This document shows, piece by piece, positions 34,342 through 43,434 of a DNA stretch of 64,000 nucleotides. Location: the NCBI RefSeq assembly GCF_047345145.1, contig NZ_JBLFER010000007.1, positions 181,276 through 245,275 on the forward strand, written 5' to 3'. The notes beneath the pieces were generated by a model. That model worked only from the letters and a program-made list of their open reading frames with translations, had not been told where the DNA came from and searched no databases. Every line of letters begins with the position of its first letter. Position 1 is the stretch's first letter. Source of the DNA: Maribacter_C sp047345145. Its GTDB lineage: Bacteria > Bacteroidota > Bacteroidia > Flavobacteriales > Flavobacteriaceae. The translations under genes were made by a program, and so were the position numbers.

Positions 34342-35108
34342 TGATTGAAGTAGAAAACGTACACAAGTCTTTCGATGATGCTCATATCTTAAAAGGAATA
34401 ACTACCACTTTTGATACCGGAAAAACGAATCTTATCATCGGACAAAGTGGTTCAGGAAAAACGGTTTTCCTAAAATGTTTGTTAGGGTTATTTGAGCCTA
34501 CTGAAGGTAAAATCTGTTATGACGGTCAAAACTTTTCAGAACTTTCAAGCCAAGAACAACGTGCGCTTAAAGAAGATATGGGCATGGTATTTCAAGGCAG
34601 CGCGCTTTTTGATGGCTTGACTGTAGCAGGCAACGTTATGTTTCCTCTCGAAATGTTTACGAAACTCGCCAAATCTGAAATGGAAGATCGTGTGAATATT
34701 GTTTTGAATAGGGTAAACCTAGTAGATGCACATCATAAATTTCCATCAGAAATCTCCGGTGGTATGCAGAAAAGGGTGGCTATTGCAAGAGCAATTGTGA
34801 TGAATCCGCAGTACCTATTCTGTGATGAACCCAATTCAGGGTTAGACCCTAGAACTGCTATTGTTATTGATAATCTTATCAAAGAGATTACCGAGGAATA
34901 TAATATTACCACCGTCATCAACACCCATGATATGAACTCTGTAATGGAGATTGGCGAAAAAATACTTTTCCTAAAAGACGGACTCAAAGAATGGGAGGGC
35001 ACCAAACACGAAATTTTTAAAACCGACAATGAAGCGGTAACCAATTTTGTGTATTCTTCAGAGCTTTTTAAGAAGGTAAGACAGATGTATATTGAGGAAA
35101 GGAATTAA
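34341..35108 (+). CDS. mlaF: MlaF-family ABC transporter ATP-binding protein
   Basis: 255 residues. Walker A GQSGSGKT, Q-loop VFQGSALFDGL, signature ISGGMQKRVAIARAI (ABC motif in MlaF form), Walker B LFCDEPNSGLDP, and switch histidine in INTHDMNSV are all seen. It powers the MlaE permease encoded immediately upstream (TGATG overlap). Its last four bases overlap the convergent DUF389 gene, so there is no intergenic terminator. Confidence 0.94.
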   Translation: MIEVENVHKSFDDAHILKGITTTFDTGKTNLIIGQSGSGKTVFLKCLLGLFEPTEGKICYDGQNFSELSSQEQRALKEDMGMVFQGSALFDGLTVAGNVMFPLEMFTKLAKSEMEDRVNIVLNRVNLVDAHHKFPSEISGGMQKRVAIARAIVMNPQYLFCDEPNSGLDPRTAIVIDNLIKEITEEYNITTVINTHDMNSVMEIGEKILFLKDGLKEWEGTKHEIFKTDNEAVTNFVYSSELFKKVRQMYIEERN

Positions 35109-36574
35109 TCCTGAACAATTTCCTTTAATTGAATCGTACTATCTTTCAATCGTATTTTAAGCCAATTGTGCAGCTTTTTTGTATCCTTAAGGACTTGAGC
35201 TCTTTTAGCTTTCTTTTCCCACTTTGCTTGAAAAATAGTAAGCGTATCTGTTTTTTTGAAATCCGTAAGAATTGCATTATCATATTCAAGTTCAACTAAG
35301 TTTTCATAGTTCGCCTTTGCTTCACTGCTTATTTCTTGAAAAGGAATCTGTCTAGAAGCATACTTTCTTAATCGTATCAATTCGGACTCCAAAATTCTAA
35401 TCTGTTCATCCTTACCTAGCAATTCGCTCTTTTGATTTTCATAGAGCTCATCAATATATTTTAACTGGTCGATTTCCTCATTTTTCGCACCTTGAATGAC
35501 TTGCAGTTCTGCATCTACCAATCTATTGAATTCGTTCTTTCTGCTGTTCCAATTCGTAATGACATTATCGGGTATTACGTCATTACCCATAAATACAAGC
35601 TCAATAGTTGCATTCTCACCATCATTGAATTCGATATCGGTAAAATCCTCAAGAAAACGTACTTGTCCGTCAAATTGATAGGTATCAATTTCTTTTGCTA
35701 TAAATTCTTTCGCTTGTTTCTCAAAAAACGTTTCTTGTAGTACACGACGAAAAGTCCATCCCGCAGGTATCATCACCAATAAAGCTGTTATTGATGCTAT
35801 TCTTGCAATGTTTCGTCTTCGTTGGGAATTCGCATAACGCACCATCGGAAATCGAAGTAACTTAATCAATAAGAAGGTCGCCAGTGCAATGAAAATTGTA
35901 TTAATAATAAAGAGGTACATGGCGCCCCAAGCAAAATCCCAATTGCCGATTGCTAATCCGAAACCTACAGTACACAGAGGTGGAATTAAAGCTGTAGCAA
36001 TAGCAACTCCGAATATTACACTTGCAATAGTTCCTTTTTTAGTTCGAGCTATTACTAGTGCCATTCCCCCAAAAAATGCAATTAGTACATCAAGCAGAGT
36101 TGGCTTTGTTCGTGCTACTAGCTCAGAAGTCTCTTCATGCAAAAAAGGCATAAGAAAAAATAAAAACGCCGTCAAGACACTGAGTACAATCATGACTGCA
36201 AAATTCTTTAAAGAACGTCTCAATGTATCAATATCATTGATAGCAAGAGACATACCAATACCCAGTATCGGACCCATCAAAGGCGAAATTAACATCGCAC
36301 CAATTACCACGGGAATAGAGTTTGTAGCCAAACCAATAGAAGCAATAAAAATAGAGCAAACTAAAATCCAGGAAGTATGACCCTTAAAAGGGATGTCAGC
36401 AATAATAGCTTCTTTTGCCGCTTCTCTATCCGTATTATGTCGAATATCTAGCAGTTCATAAAGAAACTTTTTTGTGCTTCCTAATAAGCCTTGAAAGTCT
36501 TTTTTTACTTCTTCCCTACTTTCAACAGGCTCTTCAGTTGGGGTAACTTGGTCTTGATTTAAATCTTCGCTCAT
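35105..36574 (-). CDS. DUF389 membrane protein
   Basis: 489 residues. The N-terminal cytoplasmic region (about 1-60) is acidic. A block of five to six helices follows with SIPVVIGAMLISPLMGPILGIG, the DUF389 hallmark, and GVAIATALIPPLCTVG. The C-terminal half (about 270-489) is soluble with coiled-coil character (LYENQKSELLGKDEQIRILE). Function is unknown, possibly transport. It lies two bases upstream of the manC start, so the two may be co-transcribed. Confidence 0.85.
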   Translation of the reverse strand: MSEDLNQDQVTPTEEPVESREEVKKDFQGLLGSTKKFLYELLDIRHNTDREAAKEAIIADIPFKGHTSWILVCSIFIASIGLATNSIPVVIGAMLISPLMGPILGIGMSLAINDIDTLRRSLKNFAVMIVLSVLTAFLFFLMPFLHEETSELVARTKPTLLDVLIAFFGGMALVIARTKKGTIASVIFGVAIATALIPPLCTVGFGLAIGNWDFAWGAMYLFIINTIFIALATFLLIKLLRFPMVRYANSQRRRNIARIASITALLVMIPAGWTFRRVLQETFFEKQAKEFIAKEIDTYQFDGQVRFLEDFTDIEFNDGENATIELVFMGNDVIPDNVITNWNSRKNEFNRLVDAELQVIQGAKNEEIDQLKYIDELYENQKSELLGKDEQIRILESELIRLRKYASRQIPFQEISSEAKANYENLVELEYDNAILTDFKKTDTLTIFQAKWEKKAKRAQVLKDTKKLHNWLKIRLKDSTIQLKEIVQD

Positions 36575-36576
36575 GC

Positions 36577-37656
36577 TTATGCGTATTCGTCACCAAAGGT
36601 GTCCTTTACCTTATTCAGGACTTGTTTAATATCTTGTTCTTTGGATTTGGGATAAATTAGAAGCACTTCCTCCTTATCCACAATAATATAATCATTTAAT
36701 CCATCTACGACGACGACTTTGCCTTTGGGAGATCGGATCATATTTCCGGATGCATCTTCTGCAAGAACTTGTGCACCCACTACTGCATTTACATTCGTAC
36801 CGTCGTTCATTTTATCATAGAGCGAACCCCAAGTTCCTAAGTCATTCCAATCAAAAGTAGCTGGAAGCACAAAAATGGACTTTGAATTTTCCAAAATAGC
36901 ATAATCAATTGAAATGTTTTCTGCCTTCGGATAGTTCTCTTTAATAAAAGCGGATTCCTTATTCGTGTTATAGCAAGACATTCCTGAATCAAACAAATCG
37001 TATTGTACCTTTTGATACTTCTCGAATGCACTTACAATAGTTTTTACGCTCCACATAAAGATACCTGCATTCCATAGAAAATTACCTTGCGCTAAGAATT
37101 CCTTTGCAGTTTCATAATCTGGCTTTTCTCTAAATTGGTTTACTTTTTTGAGTCCTGAGGCACTGTCTTTCTCAAACTCTATATATCCAAAGCCCGTATT
37201 AGGAAAGGAAGGTTTGATTCCCAAAGTACAAAGCACTTCTTCTTTTTCGCATTTTTCGAAGCAAGTTGTAACATCTTTTGCAAAAGCCTCTTCATCTTCA
37301 ATCCAATGATCACTAGGCGCAACAATCATCACCCCATCAGGATTCATCTTTTTAATCTTCATTGCCGCATATAAAATACATGGGGCCGTATTACGCATCG
37401 CCGGCTCCAACACTACTTGTTCTTGTTTGACGAGGGGCAATTGTTCCAAAACTAGGTCATTGTAGCGTTCATTGGTCAAGATTAAGATATTCTCTGTTGG
37501 CACAAACTTATTCAAGCGTTTGAATGTCTTTTGAATAAGCGTATCCCCTGTTCCTAACATATCGTGAAACTGTTTGGGGTAACTCGATGTGCTAATAGGC
37601 CAAAATCGAGATCCGACACCACCAGCCATTAAAACTGCATAATAATTCTTATTCAT
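36577..37656 (-). CDS. manC: Mannose-1-phosphate guanylyltransferase
   Basis: 359 residues, a single nucleotidyltransferase domain without the isomerase half of bifunctional enzymes. It makes GDP-mannose from GTP and mannose-1-phosphate. Seen: YYAVLMAGGVGSRFWPIS (nucleotide-binding signature), PKQFHDMLG, EPAMRNTAPCILYA, APSDHWI, FREKPDYETA and FDWNDLGTWGS. GDP-mannose feeds polysaccharide and glycoprotein synthesis, including the O-glycans common in Bacteroidota. Confidence 0.93.
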   Translation of the reverse strand: MNKNYYAVLMAGGVGSRFWPISTSSYPKQFHDMLGTGDTLIQKTFKRLNKFVPTENILILTNERYNDLVLEQLPLVKQEQVVLEPAMRNTAPCILYAAMKIKKMNPDGVMIVAPSDHWIEDEEAFAKDVTTCFEKCEKEEVLCTLGIKPSFPNTGFGYIEFEKDSASGLKKVNQFREKPDYETAKEFLAQGNFLWNAGIFMWSVKTIVSAFEKYQKVQYDLFDSGMSCYNTNKESAFIKENYPKAENISIDYAILENSKSIFVLPATFDWNDLGTWGSLYDKMNDGTNVNAVVGAQVLAEDASGNMIRSPKGKVVVVDGLNDYIIVDKEEVLLIYPKSKEQDIKQVLNKVKDTFGDEYA

Positions 37657-37671
37657 TCATTTCTATTTAAT

Positions 37672-38283
37672 TCAACTTGAAATAAGTTCTACTTCAGCAT
37701 TGGGTTGAAATAAGTAAACCTTTCCAGATGCTACCTCAATACATTCATAACGCTTTACGCGACGATTTCCTTTCTTGTATAACTTGCCATTGTAAAGACG
37801 AAAAACACTTCCCAAAGGTAATTCAAAAACATAGGATTTATCGCTTTGCACCTCATCATAACTTTTCAAAGCTACCGACAATTGGGCATCAGTACTACTA
37901 CTAGCCTTTGGGTTTTTAAAATGTCTTGCAAGCAAAGGCAATAGTTTTGGAGGGAAAATCTCAGGTCGAATAAAAGGAAGCATCAAATGTTGAAAGGTAT
38001 GCTTCCATTCTAAGCCATGCGGTTTGATGCGTCTTCCGTATTTCTCGAAAGCCAACAAATGCGCAATTTCATGCACTAGGGTAATCAAAAAACGGTATTT
38101 GTTCAAAGTGGCATTAACTGTTATTTGATGCCTACCATCAGTCAGTCTGCGGTAATCTCCATGGCGTGTAACTCTTTCATTTACTATTTTTAAATGCACT
38201 TGTGTGTCCTGAATTAGTTCCAAACAGGATGAAACGGCTCTTTCGGGCAAGTATTTTTTTAGGATGTTGTCCATTGGAAACAA
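37672..38283 (-). CDS. SprT-like zinc metalloprotease-domain protein
   Basis: 203 residues. The zincin motif HEIAH is in ITLVHEIAHLLAFE, with a further His in HGLEWKHTF as the likely third ligand. Length and layout match bacterial SprT-like proteins. In eukaryotes the related SPRTN cleaves DNA-protein crosslinks; the bacterial role is not established. A second start at M4 (38274) is possible. It sits 15 nt from manC and 13 nt from the HAD gene on the same strand, suggesting one transcript. Confidence 0.85.
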   Translation of the reverse strand: MFPMDNILKKYLPERAVSSCLELIQDTQVHLKIVNERVTRHGDYRRLTDGRHQITVNATLNKYRFLITLVHEIAHLLAFEKYGRRIKPHGLEWKHTFQHLMLPFIRPEIFPPKLLPLLARHFKNPKASSSTDAQLSVALKSYDEVQSDKSYVFELPLGSVFRLYNGKLYKKGNRRVKRYECIEVASGKVYLFQPNAEVELISS

Positions 38284-38296
38284 AAGTAGTTCAAGT

Positions 38297-38947
38297 TTAG
38301 CGATTCCCAGAAATCATTGGTAAAAGTTCATCCATTGAATAGAATATTTTGTCTGCCTTACTTTTAAAATTCTCGTTTGTATTATGAGCTGAAAAGCCAA
38401 AAACATCAAACCCACCAGACTTTGCAGCTTCTACACCAATAGGGGTGTCCTCAATAACAAGACAATCTTTTGGAGTGTAACCCATTGTCGTGGCAGCGTG
38501 AAGAAAAATGGCCGGGTCGGGTTTCCACTTTCCAATATCGTAGCAACTAAAAATATTTTCATCAAAATAGGATAACAACTCGGTAGTCTTTAAGTTCAAC
38601 CTTATTTTTTTTGGAGGACCGCTAGAAGCAACACAAAAGGGAATATTCAATCCTTTCAAAACTTCTTCGACACCACTCACCGGTTGCAAATCATTTTTAA
38701 AAACTTCAAAAGAGCGCTTGCGGTATTCGCTCTCAAAATCTTTTGGTAATATAGTGGTACCAACAATAGATTCAATTTGTCTTATACAGTCTTTTAAAAA
38801 ACCTCCCTTAAAGTTTTCTAGTGCATATGTGAGATTAATATTTGCTCCATATTCATTAGCCAAGTCTACCAGAACTTGATTACCGAGCACTTCACTATCT
38901 ACTAAAACTCCATCACAATCAAAGATTATGCATTTGTATTGTTTCAT
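38297..38947 (-). CDS. HAD-superfamily hydrolase (beta-phosphoglucomutase-like)
   Basis: 216 residues. HAD motif I FDCDGVLVDSE, motif II VASSGPP, and motif III/IV KPDPAIFLHAA with VIEDTPIGVEAAKSGG are intact. The cap is helical (residues about 16-85). Such proteins dephosphorylate sugar phosphates or act as phosphomutases; the absence of a distinctive cap signature leaves the substrate open. It is co-oriented with the SprT-like gene and manC. Confidence 0.88.
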   Translation of the reverse strand: MKQYKCIIFDCDGVLVDSEVLGNQVLVDLANEYGANINLTYALENFKGGFLKDCIRQIESIVGTTILPKDFESEYRKRSFEVFKNDLQPVSGVEEVLKGLNIPFCVASSGPPKKIRLNLKTTELLSYFDENIFSCYDIGKWKPDPAIFLHAATTMGYTPKDCLVIEDTPIGVEAAKSGGFDVFGFSAHNTNENFKSKADKIFYSMDELLPMISGNR

Positions 38948-39034
38948 GGTCCGTTTTAATTTAATGATAAAAATAGGAGAATATCTATTCTCTTCTTAGT
39001 TTTAGAAAACTAATTGTCAATTACCGAATACTAA

Positions 39035-39661
39035 ATGAAAAAATTAAGCATTGCCTTACTACTAACTTTAATGATTGGTTGCAACCCAGCTATATTCAAA
39101 TCAAAATGGACGAAAGAAATTGCACCTGAATCTTACTTTACCCGTTTTGAAACCACAAAAGGGAGTTTTGATATCGAAGTGAAGCGGAAATGGAGCCCCA
39201 AAGCAGCGGACCGCTTCTATCAATTAGTGAAGTACAAATATTTTGATAACGGTGTTTTTTATAGAGTTGTTCCTGAGTTTGTTGCTCAATTTGGTAATAG
39301 TGATACTACCACTACCAAAGCTTGGAATAAGTCTAAAATACCTGATGAAAAAGTAATTTTGGGTAACGAAAAAGGTACCTTAAGCTTTGCCCGTGGCGGT
39401 AAAGAAACAAGAACAACTGACTTGTATATCAATCTACAGGACAACTCACGATTAGACACACTGAATTATAATGATGTGGTAGGGTTTCCGGCGTTTGGTA
39501 AAGTAATTCAAGGGATGGATGTAGTTACGGAAATTTATTCTGGTTACGGTGGAAGTTCGGCGCAAAAAACAGATGTATTATATACCGATAGAAAAAAGTA
39601 TTTTGAAGAGTTTCCAAAATTAGATGTGATTCAAAAAGTGTATTTCATCAATGAGAAATAA
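39035..39661 (+). CDS. Cyclophilin-type peptidyl-prolyl isomerase, lipoprotein
   Basis: 208 residues. The signal with lipobox LMIGC (Cys16) places it on a membrane facing the periplasm. The cyclophilin fold shows FETTKGSFDIEVKRKWSPKAADRFYQLVK, YFDNGVFYRVVPEFVAQFG and KGTLSFARGG. FYRV keeps the catalytic Arg. It likely assists folding of exported proteins. It converges with the small unknown gene downstream. Confidence 0.9.
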   Translation: MKKLSIALLLTLMIGCNPAIFKSKWTKEIAPESYFTRFETTKGSFDIEVKRKWSPKAADRFYQLVKYKYFDNGVFYRVVPEFVAQFGNSDTTTTKAWNKSKIPDEKVILGNEKGTLSFARGGKETRTTDLYINLQDNSRLDTLNYNDVVGFPAFGKVIQGMDVVTEIYSGYGGSSAQKTDVLYTDRKKYFEEFPKLDVIQKVYFINEK

Positions 39662-39662
39662 A

Positions 39663-39953
39663 CTAATAAGTTTTTGACTTATTAAATACGTATGCGAATA
39701 GACCAACGAGATTTCCAATACCCATGGCCATATAATGCGGCACCGCAAAAAGCCCTTCGTAAATAGTTCCTAAGAATTTACCGTATTGGTCAACACATGC
39801 CCTACCGATATACGACATGCGCCACCAATGACGTGTGGCCTTTCCTTGTTTACCATCTTTAAACACCTCTATACCTGTAATATAAACGCATTTCAAGTGA
39901 TGCCATGGTGTACAGCGGTTTACAAATTGTCGTCCTTCTTGAAACTGATTCAT
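39663..39953 (-). CDS. Small conserved-looking protein of unknown function
   Basis: 96 residues from ATG 39953, four bases after the SDR stop; a longer start would overlap that gene. The sequence is rich in Trp, His, Tyr and Cys (NRCTPWHHLKCVYITG, ATRHWWRMSYIG), and a C-terminal hydrophobic stretch (PHYMAMGIGNLVGLFAYVF) could be a membrane anchor. I do not recognise a family. Position and spacing suggest it is translated with the SDR and M28 genes. Confidence 0.6.
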   Translation of the reverse strand: MNQFQEGRQFVNRCTPWHHLKCVYITGIEVFKDGKQGKATRHWWRMSYIGRACVDQYGKFLGTIYEGLFAVPHYMAMGIGNLVGLFAYVFNKSKTY

Positions 39954-39957
39954 ATTG

Positions 39958-40635
39958 CTATGGTGTACTACTTGAGACTTGCAACAACTTTCCGTTGTAC
40001 ATTTTATTTCCGGTAAGGGCAAACCTTTTTATATACTCTGCCATTTCTAAAGCTGTAGTTGGCGCTTGATACCCAGGGAAAGCTTCTTCAAGCATTTCAG
40101 TCTGAACGGCTCCTAAAGCCAGTACATTAAAAGACGGACCAGTTTCTTTGAACTCCTCTGCCCATAATTCAGTTAATGTTATTACCGCAGCTTTACTTGA
40201 GCTATATGCAGAAAGACCGGGAAATTTCATACTTCCTTGTACTCCTCCCATAGAACTTATGGTAACTACATGACCTTCTCTAGGCATTTTTGGTAAGACG
40301 GCTTGAGTGACACTTGAAACTCCGAATACATTTACCTTGTATACTTCTTCAAATTCCGAAGCACTAGTTTCCAAAAAAGGTTTATTTAATAGTTTTCCCG
40401 CATTATTGATAAGAATATCCACGGATTTCCAGCTGTCAAGAAAGTCCGTCAATTTATCCAAATCTGATTCCTTAGAGAGGTCAAAGGGAAAAGAAATAAT
40501 ATGCTTATGATTTAAATCGGAAATGGGTTTGTCATTTCTTGATAAAGCCAAAACCTGATGCCCTTCATCTGCAAAAAGTTTGGCAAGCTCAAAACCAATA
40601 CCTCTGCTGGAACCAGTGATTATAATATTTGCCAT
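39958..40635 (-). CDS. Short-chain dehydrogenase/reductase
   Basis: 225 residues. The NAD(P)-binding motif TGSSRGIGFELA is at the N terminus, then ILINNAG, the catalytic Ser in TISSMGG, and Tyr-x-x-x-Lys in YSSSK. It is a classical SDR, with the substrate unknown. Its start codon directly abuts the stop of the M28 peptidase gene upstream, giving an M28-SDR-small-protein transcript. Confidence 0.9.
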   Translation of the reverse strand: MANIIITGSSRGIGFELAKLFADEGHQVLALSRNDKPISDLNHKHIISFPFDLSKESDLDKLTDFLDSWKSVDILINNAGKLLNKPFLETSASEFEEVYKVNVFGVSSVTQAVLPKMPREGHVVTISSMGGVQGSMKFPGLSAYSSSKAAVITLTELWAEEFKETGPSFNVLALGAVQTEMLEEAFPGYQAPTTALEMAEYIKRFALTGNKMYNGKLLQVSSSTP

Positions 40636-41697
40636 TTAATTGTATTTGATTTCTTGTTCTGGGGAATTGATGATGCCTTCCATTACAGGAATCAATACAT
40701 TCACAACATTCGCCATATGACCAAAGTCCATAACTTCAGCTTCATCACCTACTTGGTGGTAATGGTCAAAATTTGTAAAATCAAATGTGCTGTAGGTATG
40801 AGAAGGCACATTATAAATCTCATGGAAAGGAGCATTATCAGAACGATTGAACAGATTGAATTCTTTCGCTTTGGGAAGAAACCCAGCCACGGTTTGTTCA
40901 GAATATGCATTACTAATTTCAGCTAAATTTGATAGATTATATCCGGTTAAATACATCAAATAATCTTTGCCTTGCAAAGGAACTCCAACCATTTCGAAAT
41001 TAAGCATGGCGTAAAGATTGAGTCCGGAAGCCTTTAGTTTTTTGGCTAAATGTTTAGACCCTAGAAGACCTTGCTCCTCAGCACTAAACAACGTAAATAG
41101 TATGCTACGCTTATTTGCTTTTACTTTTCCAAAATAGCGTGCTAACTCTAACACTGTAGTCGTACCGGATGCATTGTCGTTTGCTCCATTCGCGATATCA
41201 TCACCATCTTTGGCTTGTATTCTACCGATATGGTCATAGTGCGCCCCTAAAACGATAAATTCCTTTTTCAACTCAGGGTCGGTGCCTTCGAGCATTCCCA
41301 CCATGTTATAAGCCGGTTGGTTAAAGTTTGAAAGCGTATCTCTGAAATTTGCGAAATACGGCTTGATTCCGTTAGCAGTAAATATCTCTTCGATGAAATC
41401 AGCCGCTTTGGCGATACCTTCACTACCAGAATCTCTTCCTTGCAATTCATCAGAGGCTAGAAAATTCATGATTTCCCCAATTTCCTCAGCGTTTGAAAAG
41501 TCTGGAACAGGAGCAATTAGTTTTGTTTCGGCAGACATTTCCTCTTTTTGGGCATCAGCAGCCTGTGCTGCCTCATTCACAATTTCTTCAGCCGCTGCAG
41601 GAGCCGCTTGAACATTTGAAGCATCCGTTTCTTTCATCTTCGTTGAGCCGCAGTTTGCTAAGAAGAAGGAAATCATTAAAATCGGTATTATTTTCAT
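40636..41697 (-). CDS. M28 family zinc peptidase, lipoprotein
   Basis: 353 residues. Lipobox ANCG (about Cys16). An Ala/Glu-rich linker runs to about residue 60, then the M28 domain follows with VLGAHYDHIG, NGANDNASGTTTVLELARY and FTLFSAEEQGLLGSKH, the zinc and catalytic-Glu motifs. These enzymes are usually aminopeptidases acting outside the inner membrane. It lies downstream of pdhC but is separated by a terminator. Confidence 0.9.
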   Translation of the reverse strand: MKIIPILMISFFLANCGSTKMKETDASNVQAAPAAAEEIVNEAAQAADAQKEEMSAETKLIAPVPDFSNAEEIGEIMNFLASDELQGRDSGSEGIAKAADFIEEIFTANGIKPYFANFRDTLSNFNQPAYNMVGMLEGTDPELKKEFIVLGAHYDHIGRIQAKDGDDIANGANDNASGTTTVLELARYFGKVKANKRSILFTLFSAEEQGLLGSKHLAKKLKASGLNLYAMLNFEMVGVPLQGKDYLMYLTGYNLSNLAEISNAYSEQTVAGFLPKAKEFNLFNRSDNAPFHEIYNVPSHTYSTFDFTNFDHYHQVGDEAEVMDFGHMANVVNVLIPVMEGIINSPEQEIKYN

Positions 41698-41723
41698 TTT
41701 GTGTTTTATTTAGATTTTAAAGA

Positions 41724-41759
41724 TAAAAAAAGCATCCGCCAAATGACGGATGCTTTTTA
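41724..41759 (-). terminator. Terminator after pdhC
   Basis: AGCATCCG (41731-41738) pairs with CGGATGCT (41747-41754), with A- and T-runs on both sides. It ends the pdhA-pdhC transcript. Confidence 0.8.
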
Positions 41760-41780
41760 CTATTATTTCCATAAACTAGC

Positions 41781-43427
41781 TTATGCTAACATTGTCACAG
41801 GATTCTCTAGATATGACCGGAGTGTTAATAAAAATTGAGCCCCAGTTGCACCATCTACTGTTCTGTGGTCACAAGCCAAAGTTACTTTCATTGTATTACC
41901 AACCACGATTTCATCGTTGCGAACGACCGGTTTTTCAACAATGGCTCCTACAGATAAAATGGCTGAATTCGGCTGATTGATAATCGATGTGAAATCGGTA
42001 ATACCAAACATACCTAAGTTAGAAACTGTAAACGTACTTCCTTCCATTTCGGTGGGAGCTATTTTTTTGTTTCTGGCCTTGCCTGCCAAATCTTTAACAG
42101 ACGCACCTATTTGTGTCAATGACATTTGGTCAGCGAACTTTAATACAGGCACCATCAATCCGTCAGGTACCGCAACTGCTACACCGATATGAACGTGTTG
42201 GTTATAAATCATTGCCGCGTCGCCCCAAGTTGTATTTACTTGCGGATGCTTTTTCAACGCCATTGCACAAGCCTTCACTACCATATCATTAAAGGAAACC
42301 TTAGTCTCTGGTAGGTTGTTAATTTTCTTTCTAGAAGCGATAGCATCACTCATATCAACTTCGATATTCAGATAGTAATGTGGTGCTGTGAATTTAGATT
42401 CCGAAAGTCGTTTCGCAATCACTTTACGCATCTGAGAATTTTTCACCTCCTCAGTACCTTCTTGACCCACAGGAAGGTTTATGATTGGTGAGGCAGCTAC
42501 AGCATTGCTAGTAGATACTTCTGGAGTAGCGGCAACCGGAGTTGCAGTTTGCACAGCGGGCTGATAATTCTCAATATCCTTCTTTACAATTCTTCCGTGG
42601 TCACCTGAACCTTTTACGTCAGCTAGGTTTACCCCTTTTTCTTTTGCTATTTTCTTAGCTAATGGAGAAGCAAATATGCGCTGTCCGTCATTCGCAGAAA
42701 CGGTCGCTGCTGGAGCTTCCGTTTTCGTCTCAGTCGGTTTTCCTGTTTTCTTTTCTTCGGATGGAGCACTTGTAGCAGCACCAGAAGCACCTCCCTTTAA
42801 AACTGCATCAACATCAGTTCCAGCAGGACCAATTACGGCTAAAACCTCATCTACAGGAGAAGATTCTCCTTCTTGAATACCTATGTACAATAGAGTACCC
42901 GAGTAAAAAGACTCAAACTCCATCGTCGCCTTGTCAGTTTCAATTTCAGCAAGAATATCTCCTTCTTCAACAGTATCACCTACTTTTTTCAACCAAGCGG
43001 CAACAGTACCTTCTTCCATGGTATCACTTAAGCGAGGCATGGTAATCACCTCAACACCTTCTGGAATTTCAGTAGGCTCTGAACTTGCAGCTGGAGTGAC
43101 TTCTGAAACCGCTTCCGTTTGGGCAGCATGCTCTTCCTTTACTTCTACGGGAGCAGCACTTCCATTTAATAATCCTGAGATATCTTCTCCTTCTTCACCG
43201 ATAATTGCCAATAATACATCCACTGGAGCAGTATCACCTTCGGCAACACCAATATGTAATAAGGTTCCTTCGTTAAAGGATTCGAATTCCATAGTAGCCT
43301 TATCCGTTTCGATTTCAGCTAAAATATCTCCCTCTTCTACTTTGTCTCCCACATTTTTCAACCAAGCGGCAACAGTGCCTTCTTCCATGGTATCACTTAA
43401 ACGGGGCATATTTACTACTATCGCCAT
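41781..43427 (-). CDS. pdhC: Pyruvate dehydrogenase E2 (dihydrolipoamide acetyltransferase)
   Basis: 548 residues. Two lipoyl domains carry the lipoylated lysine in ETDKATMEFESF (about residues 42 and 170). A Pro/Ala/Thr linker and the peripheral-subunit-binding domain (ASPLAKKIAKEKGVNLADV, then GRIVKKDIENY) follow. The C-terminal acyltransferase domain has CDHRTVDGATGAQF with the catalytic His. It transfers acetyl groups to CoA. The E1-alpha gene lies seven bases upstream. The E1-beta gene is remote in this window, so the complex is encoded in at least two pieces. Confidence 0.95.
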   Translation of the reverse strand: MAIVVNMPRLSDTMEEGTVAAWLKNVGDKVEEGDILAEIETDKATMEFESFNEGTLLHIGVAEGDTAPVDVLLAIIGEEGEDISGLLNGSAAPVEVKEEHAAQTEAVSEVTPAASSEPTEIPEGVEVITMPRLSDTMEEGTVAAWLKKVGDTVEEGDILAEIETDKATMEFESFYSGTLLYIGIQEGESSPVDEVLAVIGPAGTDVDAVLKGGASGAATSAPSEEKKTGKPTETKTEAPAATVSANDGQRIFASPLAKKIAKEKGVNLADVKGSGDHGRIVKKDIENYQPAVQTATPVAATPEVSTSNAVAASPIINLPVGQEGTEEVKNSQMRKVIAKRLSESKFTAPHYYLNIEVDMSDAIASRKKINNLPETKVSFNDMVVKACAMALKKHPQVNTTWGDAAMIYNQHVHIGVAVAVPDGLMVPVLKFADQMSLTQIGASVKDLAGKARNKKIAPTEMEGSTFTVSNLGMFGITDFTSIINQPNSAILSVGAIVEKPVVRNDEIVVGNTMKVTLACDHRTVDGATGAQFLLTLRSYLENPVTMLA

Positions 43428-43434
43428 CTATCTC

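Noticed and set aside
33604..36574. MlaE-MlaF with DUF389 as a new transporter operon
   Set aside because: DUF389 is convergent and overlaps only at the stop codons, so it is not in the same transcript; the lack of an adjacent MCE gene is not decisive.
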